Shown: piece after piece, positions 25,848 through 34,930 of the stretch
How the letters are laid out: each line of letters opens with the position of its first letter
How positions within the stretch are numbered: the first letter of the stretch is position 1
Source: an uncultured Eubacteriales bacterium
GTDB lineage: Bacteria > Bacillota > Clostridia > Christensenellales > CAG-917
NCBI GenBank assembly: GCA_900548005.1
Contig: URIZ01000002.1
Coordinates: 124,001 to 188,000 of the forward strand
Reading direction: 5' to 3'
DNA length: 64,000 nucleotides
Notes under the pieces: model-generated
What the model was told of the DNA's origin: nothing
What the model saw: only the letters and a program-made list of their open reading frames with translations
Databases searched by the model: none
Made by a program: the position numbers and the translations under genes

Positions 25848-26750
25848 TTACAATCTCGTTTTTAGACGCAACAATCCGTCTTGATTCTCGCCAATGGCGA
25901 TGATTTCGCCTTGATATTTTACAAGAAAATCGCCTGCAGGCATATCGTCAAACGGCAATTTAACACCATTCAAAACCCTTGCGGCGCACTCTTCCTGCAA
26001 ATCGTAGCACTCGTTGTCACATAGCACGCTGTCAACACTTTTCAAGTATCTAAGCGGCTCTTTTTCAAATTCTTCAAGCGTGACGGCATCGTCAAGGCAA
26101 AAATTGCCGCTTTGCACACGATCTATCGAGCTCATATATCCGACAGTTTTGAGCGCATAGGCAACGTCACGAGCAATGGATCTTATGTACGTTCCGCTCG
26201 AACATGCAATCTCAAACGCATACTCGTTGTCTTGCAAAGTATAATCGCCTTTTTTGAGATGCGCAACGCCGTTTGATGAGTCAAGCAACTTGACGTACTC
26301 GATATTCACACGCTTTGGCGCAAGCTCAACCGCAACGCCTTGTCTTGCCAAGTCGTAGGCGCGTCTTCCGTCCACCGATTTTGCGCTGTACTGCGGCGGA
26401 ACTTGATCTATTTTGCCGTGATATGTCGCTACAAACGGCTCAATTTGCTCTTTTGCGGGCAAAATATCGCTTGTTGCGACAATCTTGCCGACTCCGTCAA
26501 GAGTGTCGGTTTCCTTGCCGAAAACAAAAGTCGCTTGATAGACTTTTCTCTTCTCTTGCATAAAATCAAAAAGTCTCGTCGCAGTGCCAACGGCAATCGG
26601 CAAAACGCCCGAGCCTTGCGGATCGAGAGTGCCGAGATGCCCTACCTTTTGCTTTTCACCGCTTGCTCGGCGCAAAATGCCACGCACTTTGACAACCACG
26701 TCACTTGACGTCATGCCAAGCGGCTTGTTTATGTTGACGAAACCTTTCAT
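25848..26750 (-). CDS. truB: tRNA pseudouridine-55 synthase
   Basis: Makes pseudouridine in the T-loop of tRNAs. 300 residues from the ATG at 26750, which begins the family motif MKGFVNINKPLGMTSSDVV. An upstream in-frame ATG at 26858 would add 36 unrelated residues overlapping nrnA and is rejected. Catalytic Asp is in GHLGTLDPQGSGVLPIAVG; RRAYDLARQG and CSSGTYIRSIARD follow, with a C-terminal PUA-like segment. GAAGAGATAG is a modest ribosome site. Confidence 0.95.
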   Translation of the reverse strand: MKGFVNINKPLGMTSSDVVVKVRGILRRASGEKQKVGHLGTLDPQGSGVLPIAVGTATRLFDFMQEKRKVYQATFVFGKETDTLDGVGKIVATSDILPAKEQIEPFVATYHGKIDQVPPQYSAKSVDGRRAYDLARQGVAVELAPKRVNIEYVKLLDSSNGVAHLKKGDYTLQDNEYAFEIACSSGTYIRSIARDVAYALKTVGYMSSIDRVQSGNFCLDDAVTLEEFEKEPLRYLKSVDSVLCDNECYDLQEECAARVLNGVKLPFDDMPAGDFLVKYQGEIIAIGENQDGLLRLKTRL

Positions 26751-26826
26751 ATAGACTATCTCTTCGGACAAATCCAAATCATTGAGATTGTCCGTATTTT
26801 TCAATTTTGTAAAACCGTCTTTTTTC

Positions 26827-27789
26827 TCAATACAGCTGATTCGAGGCAAGACGAACAAGTTTTTCTATGACGTCTTCCATATAACCGTTTGCTCTGCATC
26901 CTGCGGCGTTTTTGTGACCGCCACCGCCAAATTCGCTCGCAATCTCAATAGCATTTGCGTCACCTTTTGTGCGAATACTCATCTTGAAGTTGTGTTTGGC
27001 AACTTGGGAAAGGCAAAAAGCGACTTGAACGCTGTTGACGTCAAGAAGTTCGTTGACAATGCCTTCGCTGTCAAGCTGTGATGCGGAGGCTTTTTCAAAG
27101 TCTTGCAGAGTTATGGCGATAACGCCGATTCTGTTGTCATTGAAGAACTGCGCCTTTGACATCGCAATAGCTTTCAGCTTGAAATGCGGCAAAGTGGACG
27201 ATCTGAACACGTCGCAAATTGTCTTTTGCGCATCGAAATTGTAGGACATAAGCTCGCATGCAATCTCGTGCGTGCGCTTTGTCGTGTTGGGCAACGTAAA
27301 GCAGCAACTGTCGGTGACAATGCCCGAGAAAAGAAACTCGGCAACGTGATCGTCAATGCCTTTAAGCTCTTTTGCAAGCTCAAAAACTATCTCTGCGCAT
27401 GCGCTTGCAGACGAATCGACATAGCAAAGCCCCGCAAAACGTCTAAAAGACGCGTGATGGTCTATGGCGATTGTCGATTTTGCAGCCAAAAACGATTTCA
27501 TACATTGACCGAGCCTGTCCAAATCGCCCGAATCGACACTGACGGCAAGCTCGTGAACGCGTTTTTCGGGGAAAGTGATGCAATCGCTCATATACATGCA
27601 CTTGTACTTGTCCGGCACGGGCGTATCGCAATAGCAAACGACATTTTTGCCCTTGTTTTTGAGCAAAACGTAAAGCGCAAGCATACTGCCGAGCGCATCC
27701 CCGTCGGGATTTGTGTGCGCGTATAAGGCAATATCGCTTGCACGTGAGATTTGTTTTGCGATTTCAGATATGGTGTTGTTGTGCATCAT
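26827..27789 (-). CDS. nrnA: DHH/DHHA1 phosphoesterase NrnA-like
   Basis: Degrades short oligoribonucleotides and dephosphorylates pAp. 320 residues. Motifs: HTNPDGDALGSMLAL (DHH motif I), VDSGDLDRLG, IDHHASFRRFA (DHH), GIVTDSCCF, and the C-terminal DHHA1 EFGGGGHKNAAGCR. The start overlaps the rbfA stop (27786-27789), a typical coupled arrangement. Confidence 0.94.
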   Translation of the reverse strand: MMHNNTISEIAKQISRASDIALYAHTNPDGDALGSMLALYVLLKNKGKNVVCYCDTPVPDKYKCMYMSDCITFPEKRVHELAVSVDSGDLDRLGQCMKSFLAAKSTIAIDHHASFRRFAGLCYVDSSASACAEIVFELAKELKGIDDHVAEFLFSGIVTDSCCFTLPNTTKRTHEIACELMSYNFDAQKTICDVFRSSTLPHFKLKAIAMSKAQFFNDNRIGVIAITLQDFEKASASQLDSEGIVNELLDVNSVQVAFCLSQVAKHNFKMSIRTKGDANAIEIASEFGGGGHKNAAGCRANGYMEDVIEKLVRLASNQLY

Positions 27790-28208
27790 TCTTGGTCATC
27801 CGCATCGTTTTGAGCATCTAATGCGGTGTTTTCGCAATTTTGCATTGCGCGCTCGCTCTCTTCGCGTTTGATTTGAGCAAGTATGCCGTCAATCTTTATG
27901 CTGTAATCGACGCTGTCGTCAATGATAAAATTGAGCTCGGGCAAAAGCCTGATTTGCACCGCGTCCTTGAGCATATTGCGGATAAAAGACTTGGATCTGC
28001 AAATCGTGTAATACGCCTCTTGCACGTCGTCTTTGTTCTTTGCATAGATTGACAAATACACTTTGGCATATTTGAGATCGGGCGTTGTATAAACCTTGGT
28101 CACGCCGACGATCGCGTCTTTCAGACGCGGATCTTTGATGTCTTCGGCGATGACCTTGGTGATTTGTTTTGCGAGTTCAGCATTGACTCGCTCCATTTTA
28201 ATCTTCAT
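27786..28208 (-). CDS. rbfA: Ribosome-binding factor A
   Basis: Late 30S assembly factor, 140 residues. KH-type fold with the conserved IKDPRLKDAIVGVTKVYTTPDL and a C-terminal LPELNFIIDDSVDYS. The ATG at 28208 is chosen (TGGAG eight bases upstream, overlapping the last codons of infB); ATG 28196 is an alternative. The C-terminal 25 residues are acidic and poorly conserved. Confidence 0.93.
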   Translation of the reverse strand: MKIKMERVNAELAKQITKVIAEDIKDPRLKDAIVGVTKVYTTPDLKYAKVYLSIYAKNKDDVQEAYYTICRSKSFIRNMLKDAVQIRLLPELNFIIDDSVDYSIKIDGILAQIKREESERAMQNCENTALDAQNDADDQE

Positions 28209-30921
28209 TGGTTTGCTCCATTGTGAAAGCTTCGATGATGTCGTCAACCTTCACGTCTTGATAGTTTTGAAGCATTATGCCGCAATCGAAGTTCTTTGCC
28301 ATTTCCTTGACGTCGTCTTTGCCGTGGCGCAATGATGCGATTTCGCCGGTGTATTCCACCTTTCCGTTGCGGATAAGTCTTGCTTTTGCTCCGCGCACGA
28401 TCTTGCCGTCCACAACGTGGCAGCCTGCAATCGTACCGACGCCGCTGATCTTGAACAGCTCGCGAATTTCCGCAGAGCCGAGCACGACTTCTTGGAACTT
28501 GGGATCGAGCATACCTTTGACTGCCTTTTCGATGTCTTCGATGGCATTGTATATGATGTTGTAGAATCTGATGTCGATATGTTTTTGCGCGGCAAGTTGT
28601 TTCGCATTGGTGTCGGGACGCACGTTGAATCCGATGATAATTGCGCCCGAAGTTTCGGCAAGCAACACGTCGCTTTCTTTGATGCCGCCGACTGCGGAGT
28701 GAATGATGTCGATGTTGACTTCTTCGTTGCCGAGTTTGGAGAGCGATTGCTTGACCGCTTCAACAGAGCCTTGAACGTCCGCTTTGATGATGAGTTTGAC
28801 GGATTTGAGCTCGCCTTTAGAGATCTTGTCAAACAAATCGTTGAGCGACACGGCGGTGTTTTCGTTTTGGCTTGCGGCGAGTTTGAGTTTTCTCTCTTCT
28901 GCAAGCTCTCTTGCAAACTTCTCGTCTGCAACGACGTCAAGACGGTCGCCTGCCTCGGGAACATCATCCCAGCCCGTGACCGAAACAGGTGTTGACGGAC
29001 CTGCCTTCTTCACCTTTCTGCCCTTGTCGTCAATCATTGCGCGGATCTTGCCGGTGCATACGCCTGCGACAACGTTGTCTCCGACGTGCAACGTACCCGT
29101 TTGAACGAGAATGGTTGCGATTTTGCCCAAGCCTTTGTCGAGTTTTGCCTCGATGATAGTGCCGCGAGCAGCTCTGTCGGGATTGGCTCGGAGCTCTTCA
29201 ACTTCGGCGCGGACGAGAATTTGTTCAAGCAATTCTTCAACGCCCATACCCGTCTTTGCAGACACTCTGACAACGGGAGTATCACCGCCCCATTCTTCGG
29301 GAGTTACGCCGTTTTCTGCGAGCTGCGAAAGCACTCTGTCGGGGTTTGCGCCCGCTCTGTCCATCTTGTTGAGAGCAACGATGATAGGAACGTTTGCTTG
29401 TTTTGCGTGGCTGATAGCCTCGATTGTTTGAGGCATGATACCGTCATCTGCCGCCACGACAAGCACTGCGATATCCGTGACTTGAGCACCGCGAGCACGC
29501 ATGGACGTGAACGCCTCGTGACCGGGAGTGTCAAGGAACGTGATAGGCGCGCCTTTGAGAGTAACCGTGTATGCGCCGATATGTTGCGTGATGCCGCCTG
29601 CTTCGCCGCCCGTAACGTTGGTCTTTCTGATGTAGTCGAGAAGAGACGTTTTGCCGTGGTCAACGTGTCCCATGATCGTGACGATCGGCGGACGCGGAAC
29701 GAGATTTTCAAGGTCTTCCACTTCGTCCACTTCGAGCTGCGCGGTGAGCGTGTCTTCAAAGGTGACGTCGGGTTTGTATTCGAGCGTGATTCCGAACTCG
29801 TCGGCAACAAGCTCTGCCGTGGCAAAATCGATGCTGTCGTTGATGGTCTTCATGATGCCAAGCACAAAAAGCGTCTTGACGATTTCCGCCGCAGACTTGC
29901 CGATCTTCTCACTCAAAGTTTTGATTGAAACGGGATCTGTGGTGATAACGGCGTTTTCGATGATGACTGTTGCAGAGTTGCCACCGCCGCGGTTTTTGTT
30001 GACCTTGTAGTTGCGCACAACCACTTCACCGTCTTCGTCATAGGAAATTCTATCGTCCACGATATAGCCTTTTTTGAGCAAGGCGCGTTTGTTCATCGTG
30101 CGATCGTCAAATTTGTTGCTGTTGGAATTGCCGCCGTTCTTGCCGTTGTTCTTGCCCTTTTGTTGCGCCGGTTTTGGAGGAAATTGTTGCGCAACGTTTG
30201 CAAGATTTTGTCCCACACTCGGACGGCGAAGACCTGTCGGAGAGCCTTGTTGTCCGTTTCTTTGACCTTGATATCCGCCTTGTTGGGGTCTATCTTGTCT
30301 GTTTGGACGCGGTTGTTGATAGCCGCCTTGTCCGAAAACGCGAGTCTGAACCTTCGGCTTCGGCGTTGGCGGAACGTAAATTCTGCGCACTTCGCCGTTG
30401 GGCAAAATCTCAGACGTTTCTTGCACCATTTCGTTGACGGGCTTGTTGGCGTCGCGAGCAGGTTTTTGCTCTTGTTTTGCCTTTTGTTCCTTTTTGGGCT
30501 TTTCTTCGGAGGTCTTCGCTGGCTTTTGAGCGGGTTTTTCAGACTTGACAGAGTCATTGTTTACAGGCTCTTTCACTTCTTCCGCCTTGACAGGCTCAAC
30601 CTTTTTGGTGTCCGAAGTGGCTTTTGCGGTTTCATTTTCGGGCGCGACTTCGGCTTTGATCTCAACCTTTTCGACAGGCTTTTTGACTTCTTCCGCTTGT
30701 GCGTCTATAGGTTTCGTTTCCACCGTTTGTTGCTCGGCTTTGAGTTTTTCTTCCTTGGCTTTGGTCACGAGCGCGTCACGCTTGGACTTGAGAGAAGCCA
30801 TAAGGACGCTTGCTCTCGATTTTTCACGAGAGATAGCGTTTGCAAGATCCGCAAGAGCGGATTTGTACTCACCGAGTTTTTTCACGGGATCAACTGTTGT
30901 TTCTTTTTTGATTTCGGGCAT
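28198..30921 (-). CDS. infB: Translation initiation factor IF-2
   Basis: GTPase that brings initiator tRNA to the 30S subunit. 907 residues. A long Lys/Glu/Pro-rich low-complexity N-terminal region (about 35-260, with a QN/G-rich stretch) precedes the IF2N-like segment. The G domain has [12 protein letters not shown] (G1), [15 protein letters not shown] (G3) and NKMD (G4), followed by domains II-IV. GAGGTGAAT supports the ATG at 30921 over the GTG at 30927. Part of rimP-nusA-ylxR-ylxQ-infB-rbfA. Confidence 0.97.
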   Translation of the reverse strand: MPEIKKETTVDPVKKLGEYKSALADLANAISREKSRASVLMASLKSKRDALVTKAKEEKLKAEQQTVETKPIDAQAEEVKKPVEKVEIKAEVAPENETAKATSDTKKVEPVKAEEVKEPVNNDSVKSEKPAQKPAKTSEEKPKKEQKAKQEQKPARDANKPVNEMVQETSEILPNGEVRRIYVPPTPKPKVQTRVFGQGGYQQPRPNRQDRPQQGGYQGQRNGQQGSPTGLRRPSVGQNLANVAQQFPPKPAQQKGKNNGKNGGNSNSNKFDDRTMNKRALLKKGYIVDDRISYDEDGEVVVRNYKVNKNRGGGNSATVIIENAVITTDPVSIKTLSEKIGKSAAEIVKTLFVLGIMKTINDSIDFATAELVADEFGITLEYKPDVTFEDTLTAQLEVDEVEDLENLVPRPPIVTIMGHVDHGKTSLLDYIRKTNVTGGEAGGITQHIGAYTVTLKGAPITFLDTPGHEAFTSMRARGAQVTDIAVLVVAADDGIMPQTIEAISHAKQANVPIIVALNKMDRAGANPDRVLSQLAENGVTPEEWGGDTPVVRVSAKTGMGVEELLEQILVRAEVEELRANPDRAARGTIIEAKLDKGLGKIATILVQTGTLHVGDNVVAGVCTGKIRAMIDDKGRKVKKAGPSTPVSVTGWDDVPEAGDRLDVVADEKFARELAEERKLKLAASQNENTAVSLNDLFDKISKGELKSVKLIIKADVQGSVEAVKQSLSKLGNEEVNIDIIHSAVGGIKESDVLLAETSGAIIIGFNVRPDTNAKQLAAQKHIDIRFYNIIYNAIEDIEKAVKGMLDPKFQEVVLGSAEIRELFKISGVGTIAGCHVVDGKIVRGAKARLIRNGKVEYTGEIASLRHGKDDVKEMAKNFDCGIMLQNYQDVKVDDIIEAFTMEQTNED

Positions 30922-30923
30922 AT

Positions 30924-31202
30924 TCACCTCAATAAACTGATAATTGCGTTTGCCAAGCCGTCATTTGACACGGCAACGGCGTTTACACCGTCGCGATGCA
31001 AGGCCTCGCAAAGACCGTCAACGACATACACGGGACGGTCGGACAATTTCGTCAACATCCTTTCCTTATACTTATCGCTCGCATCGGCGGATAAGAGAAC
31101 GACTTTCGCCTGTTTTTTCTTTTCGCATATAATATCTTCGCCGTACAGCACACAGCCGGCGCGTTGGGCAAGACCTATATACGATTTGAGCTTGTCAGTC
31201 AT
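30924..31202 (-). CDS. ylxQ: L7Ae-family RNA-binding protein YlxQ
   Basis: 92 residues, the small L7Ae/L30e fold protein always found between ylxR and infB in Bacillota. Visible family features: LAQRAGCVLYGEDIICE near residues 11-27 and VVLLSADASDKYKE. It probably binds kink-turn RNA; the precise role is not settled. The start overlaps the ylxR stop by 8 nt, and the stop is 2 nt from the infB start. Confidence 0.88.
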   Translation of the reverse strand: MTDKLKSYIGLAQRAGCVLYGEDIICEKKKQAKVVLLSADASDKYKERMLTKLSDRPVYVVDGLCEALHRDGVNAVAVSNDGLANAIISLLR

Positions 31203-31443
31203 CTATTTCTCCGTAAATCTCATCGCCGACGTTTTGCTTGAACGCCGCATTGAGCATCTTTTTCTTGATAAGTTTCGCCTTGCACTCGCCGGTGTCGTGC
31301 ACCCAAACGCCCCTGCCGTCCGCCTTTTTGGTGCGATCGACAACCACTTTGCCATCCTTGTCCTTGACAAAACGTATCATCTCGGACTTGTCGGCGTGCG
31401 CGTGACACACTATGCACTTGCGAGTGTTCTTGGGATTGGACAT
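31195..31443 (-). CDS. ylxR: YlxR family (DUF448) RNA-binding protein
   Basis: 82 residues. RKCIVCHA (C-x2-C) and the GRGVWVH motif (family GRGAYxC) identify it. In Bacillus subtilis the homologue was reported to bind RNase P RNA and modulate its activity (RnpM); the RNase P RNA gene is in this window at 1720-2040. It ends 1 nt after nusA begins its intergenic gap and overlaps ylxQ, so it belongs to the nusA operon. Confidence 0.9.
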   Translation of the reverse strand: MSNPKNTRKCIVCHAHADKSEMIRFVKDKDGKVVVDRTKKADGRGVWVHDTGECKAKLIKKKMLNAAFKQNVGDEIYGEIDD

Positions 31444-31444
31444 A

Positions 31445-32515
31445 TTAGTCTTCCTTTTGCTCCTCTACGTCTTGATTGAGCGTGGAATAAGGCTTGACGT
31501 CTATCTTCCAGCCGGTAAGTTTTGCGGCAAGACGGGCGTTTTGTCCGCTTCTGCCGATTGCAAGAGAGAGCTTCTCGTCGGGAACGATGACCTTTGCGTT
31601 CTTCTCTTCTTCGTTGATGGAAACCATAAGCACTTGAGCCGGGCTGAGCGCGCGAGCGATATATTCGATGGGATCTTCGCAATATTCGATGACGTCAATC
31701 TTCTCACCGCCAAGCTCTGCAACCACTGCGTTGACACGCACGCCCTTGTTGCCGATGCAGCTGCCCACTGCGTCAACGTTGGGATCTTCGCTGCTGACTG
31801 CAAGTTTCGTTCTGAATCCCGCCTCGCGTACGATGCTGTTGATCTTCACAAGCCCTGCCTTGATTTCGGGAACTTCCATTTCAAAGAGTCTGCGCACAAA
31901 ACCTGCCGAACTTCTTGACACGATCACTTGCGCTCCGTGCGCGCCGTCGCGGATTTTCTTGACGTAAACTTTGATCACGTCGTTGACGTTGTACGTTTCG
32001 GTGGGCACTTGATCTTGTTGCATCATCACGCCTTCCATTTGTGTGCCGGTGATTTCAACGTAGACGGTGTTGCCTTCCTTGCGGCGAACGATTGCGCTGA
32101 GAATTTCGCCCGTGCGTTGGCTCATTTCGTCCAAAACAAGATTCTTCTTGTAGTCGTTGATGCGTTGCAAGATGACTTGTTTTGCGGTTTGAGCAGCGAT
32201 ACGAGAGAAATCCTTGGGTGTGATGTCTTCGATCACAACGTCGCCGAGATTGTATTTCTTGTCGATGTCGCGAGCGTCTTCAAGAGAGATTTGCGATTCT
32301 TCGTCTTCCACTTCTTCGACAACCAACTTGTGAGCGTACACTTTGTAGGTCATCTTCTCTTCGTTGAGGCGAACGGAGATTTGGCTCGCAAAACCGTATT
32401 CTTTCTTGTATGCAGACACGAGTCCCGCCTCGATGGATTCGATCATCGATTCTTTGGGAATACGTTGTTCTCTTTCAAGATCGTCAAGTGCCTGAAAGAA
32501 CTCTTTGTTAATCAT
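31445..32515 (-). CDS. nusA: Transcription termination/antitermination factor NusA
   Basis: 356 residues: N-terminal RNA-polymerase-binding domain (about 1-125), S1 domain (about 130-200), KH1 and KH2 (about 205-345, with [22 protein letters not shown] and the second [21 protein letters not shown]), then a short acidic tail. It lacks the C-terminal acidic repeats of proteobacterial NusA, as usual in Bacillota. The ribosome site AGGAGG precedes the ATG. It may control its own operon through the leader hairpin at 33036-33057. Confidence 0.97.
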   Translation of the reverse strand: MINKEFFQALDDLEREQRIPKESMIESIEAGLVSAYKKEYGFASQISVRLNEEKMTYKVYAHKLVVEEVEDEESQISLEDARDIDKKYNLGDVVIEDITPKDFSRIAAQTAKQVILQRINDYKKNLVLDEMSQRTGEILSAIVRRKEGNTVYVEITGTQMEGVMMQQDQVPTETYNVNDVIKVYVKKIRDGAHGAQVIVSRSSAGFVRRLFEMEVPEIKAGLVKINSIVREAGFRTKLAVSSEDPNVDAVGSCIGNKGVRVNAVVAELGGEKIDVIEYCEDPIEYIARALSPAQVLMVSINEEEKNAKVIVPDEKLSLAIGRSGQNARLAAKLTGWKIDVKPYSTLNQDVEEQKED

Positions 32516-32527
32516 GGTAGTTTCCTC

Positions 32528-33007
32528 CTAAAACCTTACGTACGGTTGTACTTTGGTCAATAAATTTCTTTTGAGTGTTATTTCTTTCGGCTTTTTGCCG
32601 TACGTCTTGACGACGACGTTTTCATCGTCATAGGCAACAAGCAAGCCGTGAGTTTTGTTCTTTTGAGCGTCTATGCACTCGATCTCGGTGTCAAGAGCTC
32701 TGCGGAAATCATCGTCCGTGACAATCTTTCTGTCAAGCCCCGATGACGAAACGTTCAGCACATAATCGTCCGCAAAATCGTCTTCGAGCGCGTCAAGCGA
32801 CGCCGAAAACAAGTTGTGCACCTTCTCGCAATCGTCAAGCCCGATGCCTTCCTTCTTCCACAGATACGCCTCAACGGTGAGTTTTCCGTATTGCTTGTAG
32901 AAGGACACGTCCACAAGCTCGATGCCGTCGCCTGCACTTTGGACGGCAGCCAACGCAAGATTCTTCACTTTTTCGGCAAGTTCTGCCGACACGAGTTCGT
33001 TTGCCAT
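32528..33007 (-). CDS. rimP: Ribosome maturation factor RimP
   Basis: 159 residues. Conserved LVDVSFYKQYGKLTVEAYLWK, GLDDCEKVHN, LNVSSSGLDRK and the C-terminal SH3-like segment. First gene of the nusA operon. ATG at 33007 is supported by AAAGGAG 6 nt upstream; the ATG six bases earlier is less well placed. Confidence 0.95.
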   Translation of the reverse strand: MANELVSAELAEKVKNLALAAVQSAGDGIELVDVSFYKQYGKLTVEAYLWKKEGIGLDDCEKVHNLFSASLDALEDDFADDYVLNVSSSGLDRKIVTDDDFRRALDTEIECIDAQKNKTHGLLVAYDDENVVVKTYGKKPKEITLKRNLLTKVQPYVRF

Positions 33008-33035
33008 AAGCACTCCTTTGCCTTATCTAAAACAA

Positions 33036-33057
33036 AGAGTGAGCCATCGCTCACTCT
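33036..33057 (-). terminator. Terminator-like hairpin in the rimP-nusA leader
   Basis: On the minus strand AGAGTGAGC, loop GATG, GCTCACTCT, then TTTGTTTT. It lies between a probable promoter (33082-33110) and rimP, so it would be transcribed as part of the leader and could act as an attenuator. It could also simply end the polC-like transcript. Confidence 0.7.
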
Positions 33058-33081
33058 AGTAAATCTTACTATCGTATTTAT

Positions 33082-33110
33082 ACCTTACCACATTTTTTCG
33101 CCGATTGCAA
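33082..33110 (-). promoter_or_regulatory. Possible rimP-nusA operon promoter
   Basis: Minus strand: TTGCAA (33110-33105), 17-bp spacer, TAAGGT (33087-33082) preceded by an extended TGG. The -10 is a poor match, so this is tentative. Confidence 0.4.
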
Positions 33111-33239
33111 GCAAATATAGTATATTATTTATAAATATTAGTTTATTTATAGCTTATAAAGCCGCATTTTCAGTTTCGGATGTCGATTTAGGTCGATTTA
33201 GATCGGCAATCGCCAACACACAACAAAAAACGACTTTGA

Positions 33240-34826
33240 TTACATTCTTGACGCAATCACTTTCAATGCGCCGAACGTGGCAAACACGTCGCTCATAGCG
33301 CGGTGTGCGTTCTCGTGCGTGATGTCAAAGGCTTTGGAGATTGTTTCCAACTTGCAGTTTGGCAATTCGCTTAGATAGCGGCGAGCAAGAAGGAGCGTGT
33401 CGCAAAGCTCGTTGTCAAAGACGTAACCCTGCTTTTCGGCAATGCGAGCGACAATGGGAAAATCGTAGCCGGCGATGTTGTGTCCGCAAAGTATGCTACC
33501 GTGCGCAAACTTGAAAAAGTCGGGCATCACGTTTTCTATGCTCGGCGCGTCAAGCACCATTGCGTTGTTGATGTGCGTGATCTCGGTGATTCTTTCGGGT
33601 ATGCTTGCGGTTGGTTTGACAAGCGTAGAAAAAGTTTCCGTTGGCACACCGTCCACCACTTTGAGTGCGGAAAGCTCGATGATTTCGGCAAGCTCCGTCT
33701 TCAAATCTGTGGTTTCAAGGTCAAACACAACAAAGGTTTTGCCCTTGAAGTATGGCGAGATTTCTTCCACTTTTCCAATATCTAACAAGCTCTTCACCGT
33801 GTTGTCCACGTATTTTTGCGGAAAAACTGAAGTGTATTTGTCGGGTACGGGCTTGACGGAAGTCAGGTGTATGCTGTCAAAATCGATGTCCGCCTCGAAC
33901 ATCGCGTTGATCATAAACGACCACGAGTTCGAATATTGCGACCAGCTCACCTTGCCCATGCAGATGACTTGGGTTTGGTCTTTCAGCTCCACGATTTTGT
34001 CTGCCGCCTCGTCGTTTTGGCAAAAACATACGCCTTCTATCTTGCCCGTGGTGTCATCCAGCATAAACTTGACAAACGGCAACGTTTCTCTGCCCGTCTT
34101 GGGATCGTCGGGTTTGTAGCGTTTGTTTTTGTAGGTTTTCTTCTCAATCGCAAAGATTTTGCCGCAAAGCACGATGTTGTCGCATGCGGATTTGACGTCA
34201 ATTATGTAGTTTGGCAGCTGCGCAATACTCTCAACTTTTCCGCGCGAATACACCTTTTCGCCCACACGCGCGTCAACAAGTCGCACGGAGCTGTCGTGTT
34301 GCACGGTGGTGTCGATGTGCAAATCTTCGTCTTTGAGCTTGCTCAAATCCACGATTTCTTCTTCCGCAACGATGTCGATGTACTGATTGAAGGAGCAATC
34401 GAGAAAATCATTGAGTTTTTCAAGCGTATCGCCTGCAATGAGCATCTTGTAAGTCGGCGTATCGAACAAAAACTTGACGTCAATGTCGTTGTCGCCCACT
34501 TCGATGTTGAGCGTATCGTCGTTTATACGGCGGAAAATAAGCTGATTGTATCTGTTGAAAAATTCGAGAATCTTGTTTTTGACAACGTTGTTGTCGGCGT
34601 ATGTGCGGATATATTGCACGCTCACCTTGACGCCCGAGAACATCTCTTCGATGATACTTTGCACCTTCTTTTTGCTCTCGTCATCGAAATCTCTAACTTC
34701 AAAAGCGGAAATGATAAAGCGCACGACAAGTTCGCGCTTATCTTTATAATAAGTCGCGCTGTTGAGTTTGAGCATGGGAAACTCTCCCTTGCTTCTCATC
34801 GTAAATTCTTCAAAAAACTTGGTCAT
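33240..34826 (-). CDS. PolC N-terminal/OB/3'-5' exonuclease protein without polymerase core
   Basis: 528 residues occupying the conserved polC position between ispG and rimP. Residues about 1-170 match the PolC N-terminal region. About 190-340 is the OB fold with SRGKVESIAQLPN-type and GKIEGVCFCQN segments. About 365-525 is the DEDDh exonuclease with FDLETT, HNIAGYDFP and a final HRAMSDVFATF. It then stops. A normal PolC continues with the PHP remainder and polymerase palm/fingers to about 1430 residues; none of that follows in the next 180 bases. The frame is intact with an SD (AAGGTGATAA), so this looks like a stable standalone proofreading-type exonuclease rather than recent decay. A replicative role would need another polymerase (DnaE type). 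Confidence 0.88.
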   Translation of the reverse strand: MTKFFEEFTMRSKGEFPMLKLNSATYYKDKRELVVRFIISAFEVRDFDDESKKKVQSIIEEMFSGVKVSVQYIRTYADNNVVKNKILEFFNRYNQLIFRRINDDTLNIEVGDNDIDVKFLFDTPTYKMLIAGDTLEKLNDFLDCSFNQYIDIVAEEEIVDLSKLKDEDLHIDTTVQHDSSVRLVDARVGEKVYSRGKVESIAQLPNYIIDVKSACDNIVLCGKIFAIEKKTYKNKRYKPDDPKTGRETLPFVKFMLDDTTGKIEGVCFCQNDEAADKIVELKDQTQVICMGKVSWSQYSNSWSFMINAMFEADIDFDSIHLTSVKPVPDKYTSVFPQKYVDNTVKSLLDIGKVEEISPYFKGKTFVVFDLETTDLKTELAEIIELSALKVVDGVPTETFSTLVKPTASIPERITEITHINNAMVLDAPSIENVMPDFFKFAHGSILCGHNIAGYDFPIVARIAEKQGYVFDNELCDTLLLARRYLSELPNCKLETISKAFDITHENAHRAMSDVFATFGALKVIASRM

Positions 34827-34844
34827 TTATCACCTTTTGCATTT

Positions 34845-34886
34845 TATATCAAATGATATAAAATGCATTTTATCCACTGTTCAGTC
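34845..34886 (-). repeat. Paired dyads upstream of the polC-like gene
   Basis: TATATC-AAAT-GATATA (34845-34860) flanked by TTT and AAA, 18 nt before the start codon. The second dyad is CACT-GTTC-AGTC (34875-34886), 14 bp further upstream. Confidence 0.7.
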
Positions 34887-34930
34887 GTTTTTTTGTGTTT
34901 TTATACCGTTTTGTGTCGCTTTTACGGTTT

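Noticed and set aside
30160..31479. 439-codon open frame on the plus strand
   Set aside because: Antisense to the low-complexity part of infB and to ylxQ/ylxR; composition mirrors the Lys/Glu-rich repeat and there is no ribosome site.
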